A stretch of DNA of 64,000 bases from Betaproteobacteria bacterium HGW-Betaproteobacteria-3 (GCA_002842205.1 PHCI01000003.1:124001-188000); one strand, 5' to 3'; shown: positions 21,244 through 30,320, counted from the first letter of the stretch. The notes: a model not told the origin generated them from the sequence alone. Numbers and translations: made by a program.

Positions 21244-22986
21244 TCAGTGCAGGCCGAGGGATTTTTCAATCGCCCGCACCAGGTCGGCGTCCACCGATTC
21301 GCCGGTGGCCGCGAGGTAGCCGTCGGGCCGCACCAGCGCCCAGGCGTGGCCGAACACGTGGCAGGCGCCCTGCAGGTGGCCTTTGGGGTCGCGCACGTGT
21401 TCGCGGGCCTGCGCGCGGCCCTCGGCGCCCAGCACCTGCACGCAGCGCACCGGGGCGGTTTTGGAGAGCTGCTGCAGGCGCTGGCGCGCCGCCGGGCTGA
21501 GGTCGCCAAACACCAGCACCAGCAGGTTGGCGGCGGCCCACTGCAGCAGATCGTTGACGGTGCCGCGGCGGTGGTCGGCCCATTCAAAGCCCACGTTCTG
21601 CACCGACTGGCCGCCCGTGCCCTCGCAGATGGGCGAATGCGTGTAGGTGTTGGCCACGGCCATGCGCCCGGTATTGACGAGCTGGCGGGCAAACGGGTAC
21701 TTCTTGGCCAGTCCGATGGCGGCGTTTCGGAAGGTGCGTTCCATGCCTTCGGGGGCGCGCAGAAAGCGCGCCGTCCGGTTGGTGACCATCACGTTTTGCG
21801 CGGCGGCTTCGTGGCGCTCGGCGTGGTAGCTGTCCAGCAGCTTGGGTGCGGCCCGGCCCTGCAGCACGGCGGCCAGCTTCCAGGCCAGGTTGTCGGCGTC
21901 GGCCACGCCGGTGTTGCCGCCGCGCGCGCCAAACGGGCTGACGATCTTGGCCGTGTCGCCCATGAAGAACACCCGGCCCATGCGCAGGCGGTCCAGGCAC
22001 TGGCTGCGGTAGGCGTAGGGGCCGACCCACACGATCTCGACCTCGGTGTCGGGCCCGAACTGGCGCGCCAGGCGCTGGCGCACCTGGGCTTCGCTGCTCA
22101 CGTATTCGGGGTCGGCGTTGGGGGCCATCTGGTAGTCGATGCGCCAGACGTCGTCGGCCATCAGGTGCTGCCAGACGGCACGGTTGTCGTTGAAGGGGGC
22201 CTCGATCCAGGTGTGCCGCTCTACCGGCGGTCGCCGACTGAAGCGCACGTCGGCAATGCACCAGCGGTCGTCGCCGCGCCGCGATTGCATCGTGGCGCCG
22301 CACCAGGCGTGGAACGGGGTGTGCGAGCCGGTGGCGTCGATCACGTGGTCGGCCTGCAGCCGGTAGGGGCCGGCGGGGGTTTCGACCGTCAAGGTGGCAA
22401 AGTCGTCGTTTTGCTCGAACCCGGTGACCCGTGAGCTCCAGCGCAGGTCCACATGGCCCAGCTCGTAAATCCGCTCGGCCAGGTAGCCCTCGATGTAGAA
22501 CTGCTGGATGTTGATGAACGGCGGCTGGGTCGAGAGGTTGAAGTTGCTCTGCTGGCGCAAGTCAAACGAGTACACCTCGTCTTCACCCGCAAAGGTGCGG
22601 CCCACGCTCCACTGGATGCCCTTGGCGGCAATGCGGTCGTAAACGCCGAACCGGTCGAAGATTTCCAGTGACTTCTGCGTGTAGCAGATGCCGCGGGACG
22701 ACGCGCCCTTGACGCCCACGGTGTTGTCTTCGTCAAGCAGCACCGCCTCGACGCCATGGTGCGCCAGCGCGCACGCCATCGTGAGGCCGGTGATGCCGCC
22801 GCCGACGATGACCACCGGGTAGCGCCGGACTTGGCCGGTGGCAATCTCTGGCGGCGTCACAAACGGGTATTCGGGCAGGGCGTAGCCGCTGCCCTGGGTG
22901 AACTCGTAGCCATTGGTGTAGGCCACGTCGGTATAGGCGGGTGCGGCAGCGGCCGGGGTGGCGCGGGGCGGTTCGGTGTGCGTCAT
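21244..22986 (-). CDS. FAD-dependent aromatic monooxygenase
   Basis: The 580-residue protein is a class A flavin monooxygenase of the PheA/MhpA type. The FAD fingerprint is VVIVGGGITGLTMACALAHH (about 55-74). The DG-like region is HVIDATGSHTPFH, and the second FAD motif is GRVFFMGDTAKIVSPFGARG. A thioredoxin-like C-terminal region follows as in phenol-type hydroxylases. These enzymes hydroxylate aromatic rings using NAD(P)H and oxygen. The start MTHTEPPRAT follows GGAG. It lies in an operon after a VOC protein and before DUF2783, which suggests an aromatic-acid pathway, substrate unknown. Confidence 0.88.
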   Translation of the reverse strand: MTHTEPPRATPAAAAPAYTDVAYTNGYEFTQGSGYALPEYPFVTPPEIATGQVRRYPVVIVGGGITGLTMACALAHHGVEAVLLDEDNTVGVKGASSRGICYTQKSLEIFDRFGVYDRIAAKGIQWSVGRTFAGEDEVYSFDLRQQSNFNLSTQPPFINIQQFYIEGYLAERIYELGHVDLRWSSRVTGFEQNDDFATLTVETPAGPYRLQADHVIDATGSHTPFHAWCGATMQSRRGDDRWCIADVRFSRRPPVERHTWIEAPFNDNRAVWQHLMADDVWRIDYQMAPNADPEYVSSEAQVRQRLARQFGPDTEVEIVWVGPYAYRSQCLDRLRMGRVFFMGDTAKIVSPFGARGGNTGVADADNLAWKLAAVLQGRAAPKLLDSYHAERHEAAAQNVMVTNRTARFLRAPEGMERTFRNAAIGLAKKYPFARQLVNTGRMAVANTYTHSPICEGTGGQSVQNVGFEWADHRRGTVNDLLQWAAANLLVLVFGDLSPAARQRLQQLSKTAPVRCVQVLGAEGRAQAREHVRDPKGHLQGACHVFGHAWALVRPDGYLAATGESVDADLVRAIEKSLGLH

Positions 22987-23012
22987 CGCGCGGGTCTCCT
23001 GGGGGGGGCGGA

Positions 23013-23645
23013 TTATTTTTTGGCCACAAACTCGGGCCGGTCGTTCTGCTGCGGCTTGAGCGCGCCTGCGGCCTTGCCTGCGGCGCGGTCGGCACGCCAC
23101 TGCGCCTTGCGCGCTGTCCAGTCGTTCAGGCGGGCATGGGCGGTCTTGCTCTCTTGCAGCATCTGGAACTCGTCGGCCAGTTGCGAGGTGAGCTCCAGCC
23201 GCACGCCGTTCGGGTCAAAGAAATAGATGCTGTGGAAGATGTGGTGGTCGGTGATGCCCAGCACCTCGATGCCGTGCGCCTCCAGCCGCGCCTTCATGTC
23301 CTTGAGCGCCTGCATCGAATCCACGCGGAAAGAGATGTGGTTGACCCAGATCGGCGTGTTGGGCGAAGGCAGCGCGGCTTCGTCGTCGCCCAGGTCAAAG
23401 AACGCGATGAACGAACCGTCCTGCAGCCTGAAAAAGAAATGCGTGTACGGGCAGTATTCGCCCGTGCTGGGCACCACGTCGCTCTGGATGATGTGATAGA
23501 GCGGCAGGCCCAGGATGTCTTCGTAGAAATGCCGGGTTTCCTCGGCGTCCCTGGCGCGGTAGGCGTAGTGGTGCAGTTGCTGGATCGGGGCAGGGGCGGG
23601 CAGCAACGCAGGGGCGCCTTCGGCGGGTTTCAATACGGCGGGCAT
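23013..23645 (-). CDS. VOC (glyoxalase/extradiol dioxygenase fold) protein
   Basis: The 210-residue protein carries one VOC module. Candidate metal ligands are His in QQLHHYAYRAR, His in WVNHISFRVDS and Glu in NGVRLELTS, the His-His-Glu set of type I extradiol enzymes and glyoxalases. The C-terminus is a basic tail (TARKAQWRADRAAGKAAG). It is the first gene of the minus-strand unit with the FAD monooxygenase, 26 bp away. The setting favours an aromatic ring-cleavage or isomerase step over methylglyoxal detoxification. The substrate is not known. Confidence 0.82.
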   Translation of the reverse strand: MPAVLKPAEGAPALLPAPAPIQQLHHYAYRARDAEETRHFYEDILGLPLYHIIQSDVVPSTGEYCPYTHFFFRLQDGSFIAFFDLGDDEAALPSPNTPIWVNHISFRVDSMQALKDMKARLEAHGIEVLGITDHHIFHSIYFFDPNGVRLELTSQLADEFQMLQESKTAHARLNDWTARKAQWRADRAAGKAAGALKPQQNDRPEFVAKK

Positions 23646-23676
23646 GGCAGTCTCCAGAAAATTGGCGTTTACCTAT

Positions 23677-23702
23677 TCGTAATCGATTTACTATATCGTA
23701 AT
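23677..23702 (-). promoter_or_regulatory. Candidate operator before the VOC/monooxygenase operon
   Basis: Two direct copies of TCGTAAT (23677-23683 and 23696-23702) flank CGATTTACTATA in an AT-rich island upstream of the operon. The 19-bp spacing would place both on one face of the helix. The regulator is not identified. Confidence 0.4.
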
Positions 23703-23756
23703 TTTAGAGGCTTGCCAAACGGAGCGCGACGGGTGAAGGCGGGTTAATTGAGAACT

Positions 23757-23770
23757 GTTATCAAGATCAA
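23757..23770 (+). promoter_or_regulatory. Candidate FNR-type site upstream of rubrerythrin
   Basis: GTTATCAAGATCAA matches the FNR palindrome TTGAT-N4-ATCAA at eight of ten positions. An AT-rich CAATAAA near 23789-23795 could be the -10, which would put the site near -40, as in class II FNR promoters. The gene start is 140 bp downstream. Confidence 0.4.
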
Positions 23771-23910
23771 GTTAGGCATAGTGTTTCGCAATAAAGGACA
23801 TTGACGTATGCAATTAGACGGACGCCCCCAACGGGGCTACCCTCCAAGGGTCTTTGATCATCCTTGTTCAAGGCGAAAGTACTTTTGTTCAACCCACTAG
23901 GAGATATTCC

Positions 23911-24333
23911 ATGGCAGCACTCAAAGGCTCCAAGACGGAACAGTGCCTGAAAGACGCCTTCGCAGGCGAATCGCAGGCCAACCGCCGCTATCTGTATTTC
24001 GCAAACAAGGCCGACGTGGAAGGCCAGAACGACGTGGCAGCGCTGTTCCGCTCCACCGCCGAAGGCGAAACCGGCCATGCCCACGGGCACCTGGAATTCC
24101 TTGAGCAGTCGGGCGACCCCGCCACCGGCCTGCCCATTGGCCCGACCCGCGACAACCTGAAATCGGCCGTGGCTGGCGAAACCCACGAGTACACCGACAT
24201 GTACCCCGGCATGGCCAAGACGGCCCGCGCGGAAGGCTTCGACGAAATCGCCGACTGGTTCGAAACCCTGGCCAAGGCCGAGCGTTCGCACGCGAATCGC
24301 TACACCAAGGCCCTGAACGAGCTCGTCGACTGA
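23911..24333 (+). CDS. Rubrerythrin family protein
   Basis: The 140-residue ferritin-like protein has the di-iron residues in paired helices: [42 protein letters not shown] and AERSHANRY. It lacks the C-terminal rubredoxin domain, so an external electron donor would be needed. Such proteins reduce hydrogen peroxide. The ATG follows TAGGAGAT. The downstream Fe-S and DUF3501 genes form a conserved trio with it. Confidence 0.92.
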   Translation: MAALKGSKTEQCLKDAFAGESQANRRYLYFANKADVEGQNDVAALFRSTAEGETGHAHGHLEFLEQSGDPATGLPIGPTRDNLKSAVAGETHEYTDMYPGMAKTARAEGFDEIADWFETLAKAERSHANRYTKALNELVD

Positions 24334-24373
24334 CGCGGCTACTGCGCGGCTGTGATCCGTCGTTGCGGGGCCC

Positions 24374-24476
24374 GGCCGGACATCCTCACGACCATGAAGG
24401 TCGCTCCGGTGTCCGGCCACCCGCGCCTAGGCTGACAGCCGCTCGCTACGCCGCGTGCACCCGTTGTACACGGCGT
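24374..24476. repeat. Two imperfect inverted repeats after rubrerythrin
   Basis: One 20-bp imperfect palindrome has arms at 24374-24393 and 24399-24418 (GGCCGGAC...GTCCGGCC). A second has arms at 24448-24459 and 24465-24476 (ACGCCGCGTGCA/TGTACACGGCGT). Both can form RNA hairpins in the 212-bp gap before the Fe-S gene. They could moderate read-through or protect the upstream message; neither has a T-run. Confidence 0.6.
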
Positions 24477-24545
24477 GGCGATTTTCGAAACGGCTTGCAT
24501 TGAACCGTTTCGCAAATCCAACTCCCCGAAAAAGAGACTTTCCCC

Positions 24546-25895
24546 ATGGCCACAGAAGGCAATCTGCAAGCGCCCACGCGGCACCCGCTGGACTGGAAGA
24601 ACCCTGACTTTTACGACGAAGGCAAAACCTTCCACGAACTTGAGCGCATCTTCGACATCTGCCACGGCTGCCGCCGTTGCGTGAGCCTGTGCGGCGCGTT
24701 CCCCACGCTGTTCGACCTGGTCGACGAAAGCAAGACCGGCGAAGTCGATGGCGTGGCCAAGGCCGACTACTGGAAGGTGGTCGACCAGTGCTACATGTGC
24801 GACCTGTGCTACATGACCAAGTGTCCGTACACGCCGCCGCACGAGTGGAACCTGGACTTCCCCCACACCATGCTGCGCGCCAAGGCCATCAAGTTCAGGA
24901 AGGGCGAGGTCACCGCGGCCGAGAAGTTTCTGGCGTCCACCGACGTGCACGGCCAGTTTGCCGGCATCCCGATCGTGGTGCAGGTGGCCAACGCGGTGAC
25001 GCACACCAAGGCGGCGCGCAGCGTGATGGAGAGCGTGGCCGGCGTGGACAAGGACGCCTGGCTGCCCGACCTGGCCACGAAGAAGTTTCGCTCCGGCACG
25101 CCCAAGGCCAGGGCCACGACCGTGGTGGACGGCGAGAAGACGCCCGGCAAGGTCGCCATCTACGCCACCTGCTACGTCAACTACAACGAGCCCGGCATCG
25201 GCCACGACCTGCTCAAGGTGCTGGACCACAACGACATTCCCTACGTGCTGGTGAGCAAGGAAAAATGCTGCGGCATGCCCAAGCTCGAACTGGGCGACCT
25301 CGATTCGGTCGACGCCGCCAAGGAAGCCAACATCCCGGTGCTGGCGAAGTACGCCAAAGAGGGCTATGCCATCCTCGCTGCGGTGCCCAGCTGCACGCTG
25401 ATGTTCAAGCAGGAAATTCCGTTGATGTACCCCGACGACGCCGACGTGCAACTCGTCAAGGAACACATGTGGGACCCGTTCGAGTACTTCATGGCCCGCA
25501 AGCGCGACGGCCTGCTCAAGACCGAATTTCCGCAAAAGCTCGGCAACATCAGCTACCAGATCCCCTGCCATGGCCGGGTGCAGAACATCGGCAAGAAGAC
25601 CGAAGAAATGCTCAAGATGATCCCCGACACCACGATCAACACCATCGAGCGCTGCTCGGGCCATGCGGGCACCTTCGGTGTGAAAAAGGCCTACCACCAG
25701 CAGGCCATGAAGATCGGCAAGCCGGTGTTCAAGGCCATGGCGACCATGAAGGACGGCGCCAAGCCCGATTTCATCAGCTCTGACTGCCCGCTGGGCGGGC
25801 ACCACATTGCGCAGGGTTTTGAAGTGAACGGCCTGGGCGCGCCCGAGTTGCAGCACCCGCTGACGCTGGTGCGCATGGCGTATGGATTGAAATGA
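24546..25895 (+). CDS. HdrD/GlpC-like Fe-S binding protein
   Basis: The 449-residue protein has two N-terminal ferredoxin-like clusters, CHGCRRCVSLC and CYMCDLC...KCP, and two CCG-type domains. The CCG motifs appear as KCCGMPKLELGD and CSGHAGTFGVKK, with CYVNYNEPG and SDCPLGGHHI as partner segments. This is the heterodisulfide-reductase subunit D/GlpC architecture, which carries electrons or reduces disulfides. It sits between rubrerythrin and DUF3501 and may pass electrons to the rubrerythrin. It appears soluble. Confidence 0.88.
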   Translation: MATEGNLQAPTRHPLDWKNPDFYDEGKTFHELERIFDICHGCRRCVSLCGAFPTLFDLVDESKTGEVDGVAKADYWKVVDQCYMCDLCYMTKCPYTPPHEWNLDFPHTMLRAKAIKFRKGEVTAAEKFLASTDVHGQFAGIPIVVQVANAVTHTKAARSVMESVAGVDKDAWLPDLATKKFRSGTPKARATTVVDGEKTPGKVAIYATCYVNYNEPGIGHDLLKVLDHNDIPYVLVSKEKCCGMPKLELGDLDSVDAAKEANIPVLAKYAKEGYAILAAVPSCTLMFKQEIPLMYPDDADVQLVKEHMWDPFEYFMARKRDGLLKTEFPQKLGNISYQIPCHGRVQNIGKKTEEMLKMIPDTTINTIERCSGHAGTFGVKKAYHQQAMKIGKPVFKAMATMKDGAKPDFISSDCPLGGHHIAQGFEVNGLGAPELQHPLTLVRMAYGLK

Positions 25896-25905
25896 GGAAA
25901 TTGAA

Positions 25906-26496
25906 ATGCAAGTTACCGGTCACATCACCCCCGACAGCCTCATGACGCTGGAGGCCTACAGCAAATACCGCAAGGCCCACAAGGCCGAAATTTTCGCGCA
26001 CCGTCGGCTGCGCAGCGTCATGCTGGGCGAGAACATCAACGTGCAGTTCGAGAGCGAGCTGTCGATCCGCTACCAGATCCAGGAGATGCTGCGGGTCGAG
26101 AAAATCTTCGAGGAAGAAGGCATCCTGCAGGAGATCGAGGCCTACGCGCCGCTGGTGCCCGACGGCAGCAACTGGAAGGCCACGATGATGATCGAGTACA
26201 CCGACGTCCACGAGCGCAAGCGCGAACTGGCCCGGCTCATCGGTGTGGAAGACCGCATGTTCGTCGAGGTCGAAGGCCACGCCCGCGTGTACGCCATTGC
26301 CGACGAAGACATGGACCGCGAGAACGAGGAAAAAACCTCGGCCGTGCACTTCATCCGTTTTGAGCTGACCGACCCCATGCGGGCCGCGGTCAAGGCCGGT
26401 GCCGGTGTGAAGCTCGGCTGCGACCACACCCATTACCCGGCGCACGTGGCCATTGCGCCGGAGGCACTGGCCAGCCTGGCGGGTGACCTGAAGTAG
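25906..26496 (+). CDS. DUF3501 family protein
   Basis: The 196-residue protein begins MQVTGHITPDSLMTLEAYSK and continues with KAEIFAHRRLRSVMLGENI and LRVEKIFEEEGI. It matches my memory of DUF3501, which is nearly always found after this rubrerythrin and HdrD-like pair. The function is unknown. It begins 10 bp after the Fe-S gene stop, so the two are in one operon. No cofactor motif is obvious. Confidence 0.85.
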   Translation: MQVTGHITPDSLMTLEAYSKYRKAHKAEIFAHRRLRSVMLGENINVQFESELSIRYQIQEMLRVEKIFEEEGILQEIEAYAPLVPDGSNWKATMMIEYTDVHERKRELARLIGVEDRMFVEVEGHARVYAIADEDMDRENEEKTSAVHFIRFELTDPMRAAVKAGAGVKLGCDHTHYPAHVAIAPEALASLAGDLK

Positions 26497-26504
26497 GCGT
26501 ATGG

Positions 26505-26735
26505 CCCCCACGCTCCGCCGCTGCGCGGGTCGCTGGACGAGACGCTGCCAGAGGCGACGTCCCTTCGGGCTGTCCGGCCCTGCGCAGGCAGGGCCAGAGC
26601 CGCAGCCCTCAGCCCCTCGGGGGCTGGCCTGGCTTGGGGCGGCCCGGCGCGGCGCGCTTGGCCCCCACGCTGCGCCGCTGCGCGCGAGCAGGCCCGTCCG
26701 CCGCTGCGCGCAGCCTTTCGAAAGAGACGGCATCG
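26505..26735. repeat. Repeat family B, inverted and partly doubled
   Basis: GGCCCCCACGCTCCGCC (26505 on) and GGCCCCCACGCTGCGCC (about 26659 on) are reverse complements of the usual B ending. Between them lies CCCCTCGGGGGCTGGCC then TGGCTTGGGGCGGCCCGGCG, the reverse of the B start. The 295-bp gap before yaaA holds this repeat and a terminator; I see no gene in it. Confidence 0.75.
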
Positions 26736-26752
26736 CGCCTCGCACGATAATC

Positions 26753-26777
26753 AAGGCTTCCCCCGGAAGCCTTTTTT
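26753..26777 (+). terminator. Terminator before yaaA
   Basis: AAGGCTTCC/GGAAGCCTT forms a 9-bp stem with a three-base loop and is followed by a T-run. It probably ends the rubrerythrin-Fe-S-DUF3501 transcript and stands 15 bp before the yaaA start. Confidence 0.85.
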
Positions 26778-26791
26778 CATGAGTGTCTGCC

Positions 26792-27565
26792 ATGTTGTTT
26801 TTGCTGTCCCCTGCCAAATCGCTCGACTACGAAACCCCGGTGGGCGACGTGCCGGCCACCCGGCCGCAGTTTGTTGAACAATCGGCGGCGCTGATCGGGG
26901 TGCTGCGCCAAAAGTCGCCGCAGAAGATTGCCGAACTCATGCACCTGAGCGATGCGCTGGCCGCGCTCAACGTGGCGCGCTACCAGGCCTGGTCGTCGCG
27001 TTTCACGGTGCGCAATTCAAAGCAGGCGGTGCTGGCCTTTAATGGCGACGTGTACGAAGGCCTGAACGCCAAAACCCTCGCCACCCAAGACCTGGCCTGG
27101 GCCCAGGACCACCTGTGCATCCTGAGCGGCCTGTACGGTGTGCTGCGCCCGCTCGACCGCCTGCAACCCTACCGGCTCGAGATGGGCACGGCGCTGGCCA
27201 CGCCGCGCGGCAAGAACCTCTACCAGTTCTGGGGCGCACAAATCTCTGAATACCTCAACACGCGCCTTGCGGCCGACACCACGCCGGTGGTCATCAACCT
27301 GGCCTCTCAGGAGTACTTCAAGGCGGTGGACCGCAAAGTGCTCAAGGCGCGCGTGATCGATTGTGTGTTCGAGGAATTGCGCCATGGCCAATACAAGGTC
27401 ATCAGCTTCATGGCCAAGCGTGCGCGCGGGCTGATGGCGCGCTTTGTGGTCACGCACCGCATTGCCACGCCGGGCAAGCTGCAGGCCTTCAACCTGGAAG
27501 GGTATGCTTATGACGCCGCAGCGTCCCGGCCCGATCGGCTGGTGTTCCGCCGCGCAGCCGCCTGA
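26792..27565 (+). CDS. yaaA: Peroxide stress protein YaaA
   Basis: The 257-residue protein matches the YaaA/DUF328 family: MLFLLSPAKSLDYETP at the start, AVLAFNGDVYEGLNA, LSGLYGVLRPLDRLQPYRLEMG and LASQEYFKAVD. YaaA lowers free iron during hydrogen peroxide stress and has a DNA-binding fold. ATG 26792 starts the family-like MLFLLSPAK; a GTG at 26783 would add three residues. Its closeness to the rubrerythrin cluster is suggestive, but a terminator lies between them. Confidence 0.92.
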   Translation: MLFLLSPAKSLDYETPVGDVPATRPQFVEQSAALIGVLRQKSPQKIAELMHLSDALAALNVARYQAWSSRFTVRNSKQAVLAFNGDVYEGLNAKTLATQDLAWAQDHLCILSGLYGVLRPLDRLQPYRLEMGTALATPRGKNLYQFWGAQISEYLNTRLAADTTPVVINLASQEYFKAVDRKVLKARVIDCVFEELRHGQYKVISFMAKRARGLMARFVVTHRIATPGKLQAFNLEGYAYDAAASRPDRLVFRRAAA

Positions 27566-27588
27566 AAGACGCCCACGGAGGCTCTCGC

Positions 27589-28452
27589 ATGACAACGTCT
27601 GGCACGCCCCAAACCATCACGCCGCAGTTGCGGCAGTGGATCGTCGAGCAGGCGCAGGCCGGCCATCGGGCCGAGGCCGTGCTGCAGTCGATGCTGGACG
27701 CAGGCTGGGACGAAGAAGTGGCCGTCCAGGCGCTGGAGAGCACGCTGGAGGCGCATCTGGCGCAACACGCCGGGGCGTTGGGCCTGCCGCCCGCGGTGCC
27801 GGTGCCCGAGCCACTGCAGCAGGAATCGGCGCTGTACCTTGACGCCGGCGACCGCCAGGTGCATGTGGTGGCCGCCGTGACCCGCCCGCGCATCGTGGTG
27901 TTGGGCAACCTGCTGTCGGACGACGAATGCGACGCGCTGATCGACGCCGCGCGCCCCCGCCTGTCGCGCTCGCTCACGGTCGAGACGCGCACCGGTGGCG
28001 AGGAGATCAACGACGACCGCACCAGCCGCGGCATGTTCTTCACGCAGGGCGAAAGCGAACTGGTGGCGCGGATCGAGGCGCGCATTGCCCGGCTCGTGCA
28101 CTGGCCCGTGCAAAATGGCGAAGGCCTGCAGGTGCTGCACTACCCGCCCGGCGCCGAGTACAAGCCGCATTACGATTATTTTGACCCCGCCGAACCCGGC
28201 ACGCCCACCATCCTGCAGCGCGGCGGCCAACGCGTGGCCACGGTGGTGATGTACCTGAGCGAGCCGGCACAGGGCGGCGGCACGGTCTTCCCCGACGTGC
28301 CGCTGGAGGTGGCGCCCAAGCGCGGTCACGCGGTGTTCTTCAGCTACGAGCGGCCTCACCCGTCCACCCGCACGCTGCACGGCGGCGCGCCCGTGCTGGC
28401 CGGTGAAAAATGGATTGCGACCAAATGGCTCCGCGAGCGGGAATTTACATGA
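27589..28452 (+). CDS. Prolyl 4-hydroxylase-like 2OG-Fe(II) oxygenase
   Basis: The 287-residue protein has a C-terminal P4Hc domain. Iron ligands are in HYDYFDP (HxD) and TLHGGAPV (distal His), with EKWIATKW holding the basic residue for 2-oxoglutarate. LQVLHYPPGAEYKPHYDYF and GGGTVFPDV are family signatures. The N-terminal 90 residues (LRQWIVEQAQAGHRAEAVLQ) resemble a small helical UBA-like module. In bacteria these enzymes hydroxylate proline in proteins; the target is unknown. It follows yaaA after 23 bp. Confidence 0.88.
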   Translation: MTTSGTPQTITPQLRQWIVEQAQAGHRAEAVLQSMLDAGWDEEVAVQALESTLEAHLAQHAGALGLPPAVPVPEPLQQESALYLDAGDRQVHVVAAVTRPRIVVLGNLLSDDECDALIDAARPRLSRSLTVETRTGGEEINDDRTSRGMFFTQGESELVARIEARIARLVHWPVQNGEGLQVLHYPPGAEYKPHYDYFDPAEPGTPTILQRGGQRVATVVMYLSEPAQGGGTVFPDVPLEVAPKRGHAVFFSYERPHPSTRTLHGGAPVLAGEKWIATKWLREREFT

Positions 28453-28461
28453 AATTGGCAT

Positions 28462-28500
28462 CTAGCCCCCGTCAAATATAAAAAGTTTGCTATGAAAATC
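28462..28500. repeat. Repeat family A copy overlapping a start codon
   Basis: It reads CTAGCCCCCGTCAAATATAA then AAAGTTTGCTATGAAAATC. The ATG of the downstream hydrolase is part of the TTTGCTATG core. Confidence 0.8.
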
Positions 28501-29400
28501 AAGTCAAACGGCATGGACATCGAAGTCGAGGACAGCGGTGCCGACGGCAGCCAGGCCGGGCGGCCGGTGGTGCTGCTCATCATGGGCCTGGGCATGCAGC
28601 TGGTGGCCTGGCCGCCCGCCATGGTGCAGTCGCTGCTGGACGCGGGTTACCGCGTGGTGCGCCATGACAACCGCGACGTGGGCCTGTCCTCGCACCTGGA
28701 CCACCTGGGCGTGCCCAACCTGATCTGGGCCGGGCTGCAGCACAAGCTGGGCTTCACGCCCCGCGCACCCTACAGCCTGAGCGACATGGCACTGGACGCC
28801 ATTGGCGTGCTCGATGCGCTGGGCATTGCGCGCGCGCACGTGGTGGGCGTGAGCATGGGCGGCATGATCGCGCAGCGCGTGGCGCTGGCCGCGCCCGGGC
28901 GGGTGCAAAGCCTGACCAGCATCATGAGCTCCAGCGGCGCGCGCGGCCTGCCCAACCCCGAGCCGAGCGTCATCAAGGCGCTGCTCAGCCGCCCGGCCAG
29001 CAGCGCCCCGGCCGACGTGGTGGACCATTACGTGCGCCTGTTCACCGCCATTGGCAGCCCCGACTTCACCGTGCCCGAAGCCGACATGCGCGAGCGCATC
29101 CTGGCCGGGGTGGAGCGCAGCTTCCGGCCGGTGGGCACGCTGCGGCAAATGCTGGCGGTGGTGGCCGACACCGGGCGCGCCGACGAGTTGCCCCGCATCA
29201 CCTGCCCCACGCTGGTGCTGCACGGCCGGTCTGACCCGCTGGTGCCCTACGCCTGCGGCGAAGACACGGCGCGGCGCATCCCCGGCGCCAAAATGGTCGG
29301 CATCGACGGCATGGGCCACGACCTGCCGCCCGGCGTGGTGGCGCACATCATGGTCCACCTGCTGGCCCACTTGCAGGCGCAGGCGGCGGACCAGGCATGA
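28492..29400 (+). CDS. Alpha/beta hydrolase
   Basis: The 302-residue protein has the fold's nucleophile elbow GVSMGGM, the oxyanion segment [14 protein letters not shown], the acid in [12 protein letters not shown] and His in GMGHDLPPG. The fast-growing family includes esterases and aclacinomycin methylesterase-like RdmC proteins, and the long [16 protein letters not shown] is typical of that group. The substrate is unknown. The start codon lies inside repeat A. Its stop overlaps the queF ATG (ATGA), so translation is coupled. Confidence 0.87.
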   Translation: MKIKSNGMDIEVEDSGADGSQAGRPVVLLIMGLGMQLVAWPPAMVQSLLDAGYRVVRHDNRDVGLSSHLDHLGVPNLIWAGLQHKLGFTPRAPYSLSDMALDAIGVLDALGIARAHVVGVSMGGMIAQRVALAAPGRVQSLTSIMSSSGARGLPNPEPSVIKALLSRPASSAPADVVDHYVRLFTAIGSPDFTVPEADMRERILAGVERSFRPVGTLRQMLAVVADTGRADELPRITCPTLVLHGRSDPLVPYACGEDTARRIPGAKMVGIDGMGHDLPPGVVAHIMVHLLAHLQAQAADQA

Positions 29401-30308
29401 GCGCCGCGCCGGGCCGTTCCCAGGCAAGCTCGCACCGAAGCCCGCAGGGCGAAGGTACTCCAGCGAACACGCCCGCGCAGTCGCCGCTGGGCAAACCCGC
29501 GCCCTATGCCGACCAGTACGACGCCGCGCTGCTGTTCCCGATCCCGCGCTCGGCCAAGCGGCTGGAGATCGGTGTGCCCGGCGCCCCGCCGTTCTTCGGG
29601 GCCGACCTGTGGACGGCGTTCGAGCTCTCGTGGCTCAATTTGCGCGGCAAACCGCAGCTGGCCATCGCACACATCACCGTGCCCTGCGAGAGCACGCACA
29701 TCATTGAGAGCAAATCGTTCAAGCTCTACCTCAACAGCTTCAACAACACGCCATTCGCCACGGCCGACGCGGTGCGCGACACCCTGCGTGCCGACCTCAG
29801 CGCCGCGGTGTGGCAGGGCGGCCCGGTTCAGAGCGCGGTGGGCGTCAAGCTGCTGGGCCCCGAACTGTTTGACCGCGAACCGGTGCACGAACTCGATGGC
29901 CTGAACCTCGACCGGCTCGACATCGAATGCAGCCGCTACACCCCCGCGCCCGAACTGCTGCGCACGGCGATGGGCGAGCCCCCGGTGAGCGAGGTGCTGG
30001 TCAGCCGCCTGCTCAAGAGCAACTGCCTGGTCACCGGCCAGCCCGACTGGGGCAGCGTGCAGATTGCCTACAGCGGCGCGCCGATCGACCAGGAAGGGCT
30101 GCTGCAATATCTGGTGAGCTTTCGCAACCACAACGAGTTTCACGAGCAGTGCGTGGAGCGCATCTTCATGGACCTGTGGACGCGCTGCCGACCCGTCAAG
30201 CTCACGGTGTACGCGCGCTACACGCGGCGCGGCGGGCTCGATATCAACCCGTTCCGCACCAGCCACCCGCAGACCCTGCCGCCCAATGTGCGCATGGCGC
30301 GGCAGTGA
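29397..30308 (+). CDS. queF: NADPH-dependent 7-cyano-7-deazaguanine reductase
   Basis: QueF reduces preQ0 to preQ1 in queuosine synthesis. This is the long two-domain E. coli-type form. The motif [12 protein letters not shown] is conserved, the catalytic Cys is in [17 protein letters not shown], and FHEQCVERI follows. It is 303 residues; the first 25-30 ([20 protein letters not shown]) have no counterpart in typical QueF and are encoded by a repeat B remnant. A later start near [11 protein letters not shown] would give normal length, but no ATG is present there. Confidence 0.93.
   Translation: MSAAPGRSQASSHRSPQGEGTPANTPAQSPLGKPAPYADQYDAALLFPIPRSAKRLEIGVPGAPPFFGADLWTAFELSWLNLRGKPQLAIAHITVPCESTHIIESKSFKLYLNSFNNTPFATADAVRDTLRADLSAAVWQGGPVQSAVGVKLLGPELFDREPVHELDGLNLDRLDIECSRYTPAPELLRTAMGEPPVSEVLVSRLLKSNCLVTGQPDWGSVQIAYSGAPIDQEGLLQYLVSFRNHNEFHEQCVERIFMDLWTRCRPVKLTVYARYTRRGGLDINPFRTSHPQTLPPNVRMARQ
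29400..29470. repeat. Repeat B remnant at the queF 5' end
   Basis: AGCGCCGCGCCGGGCCGTTCCCAGGCAAGCTCGC matches the first half of repeat B; the second half has diverged or been replaced. It encodes the queF N-terminal extension. Confidence 0.6.
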
Positions 30309-30320
30309 TTCCGGGTCATT

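Noticed and set aside
26501-26782. 93-codon open frame before yaaA
   Set aside because: It consists mostly of inverted repeat B and runs through a terminator.
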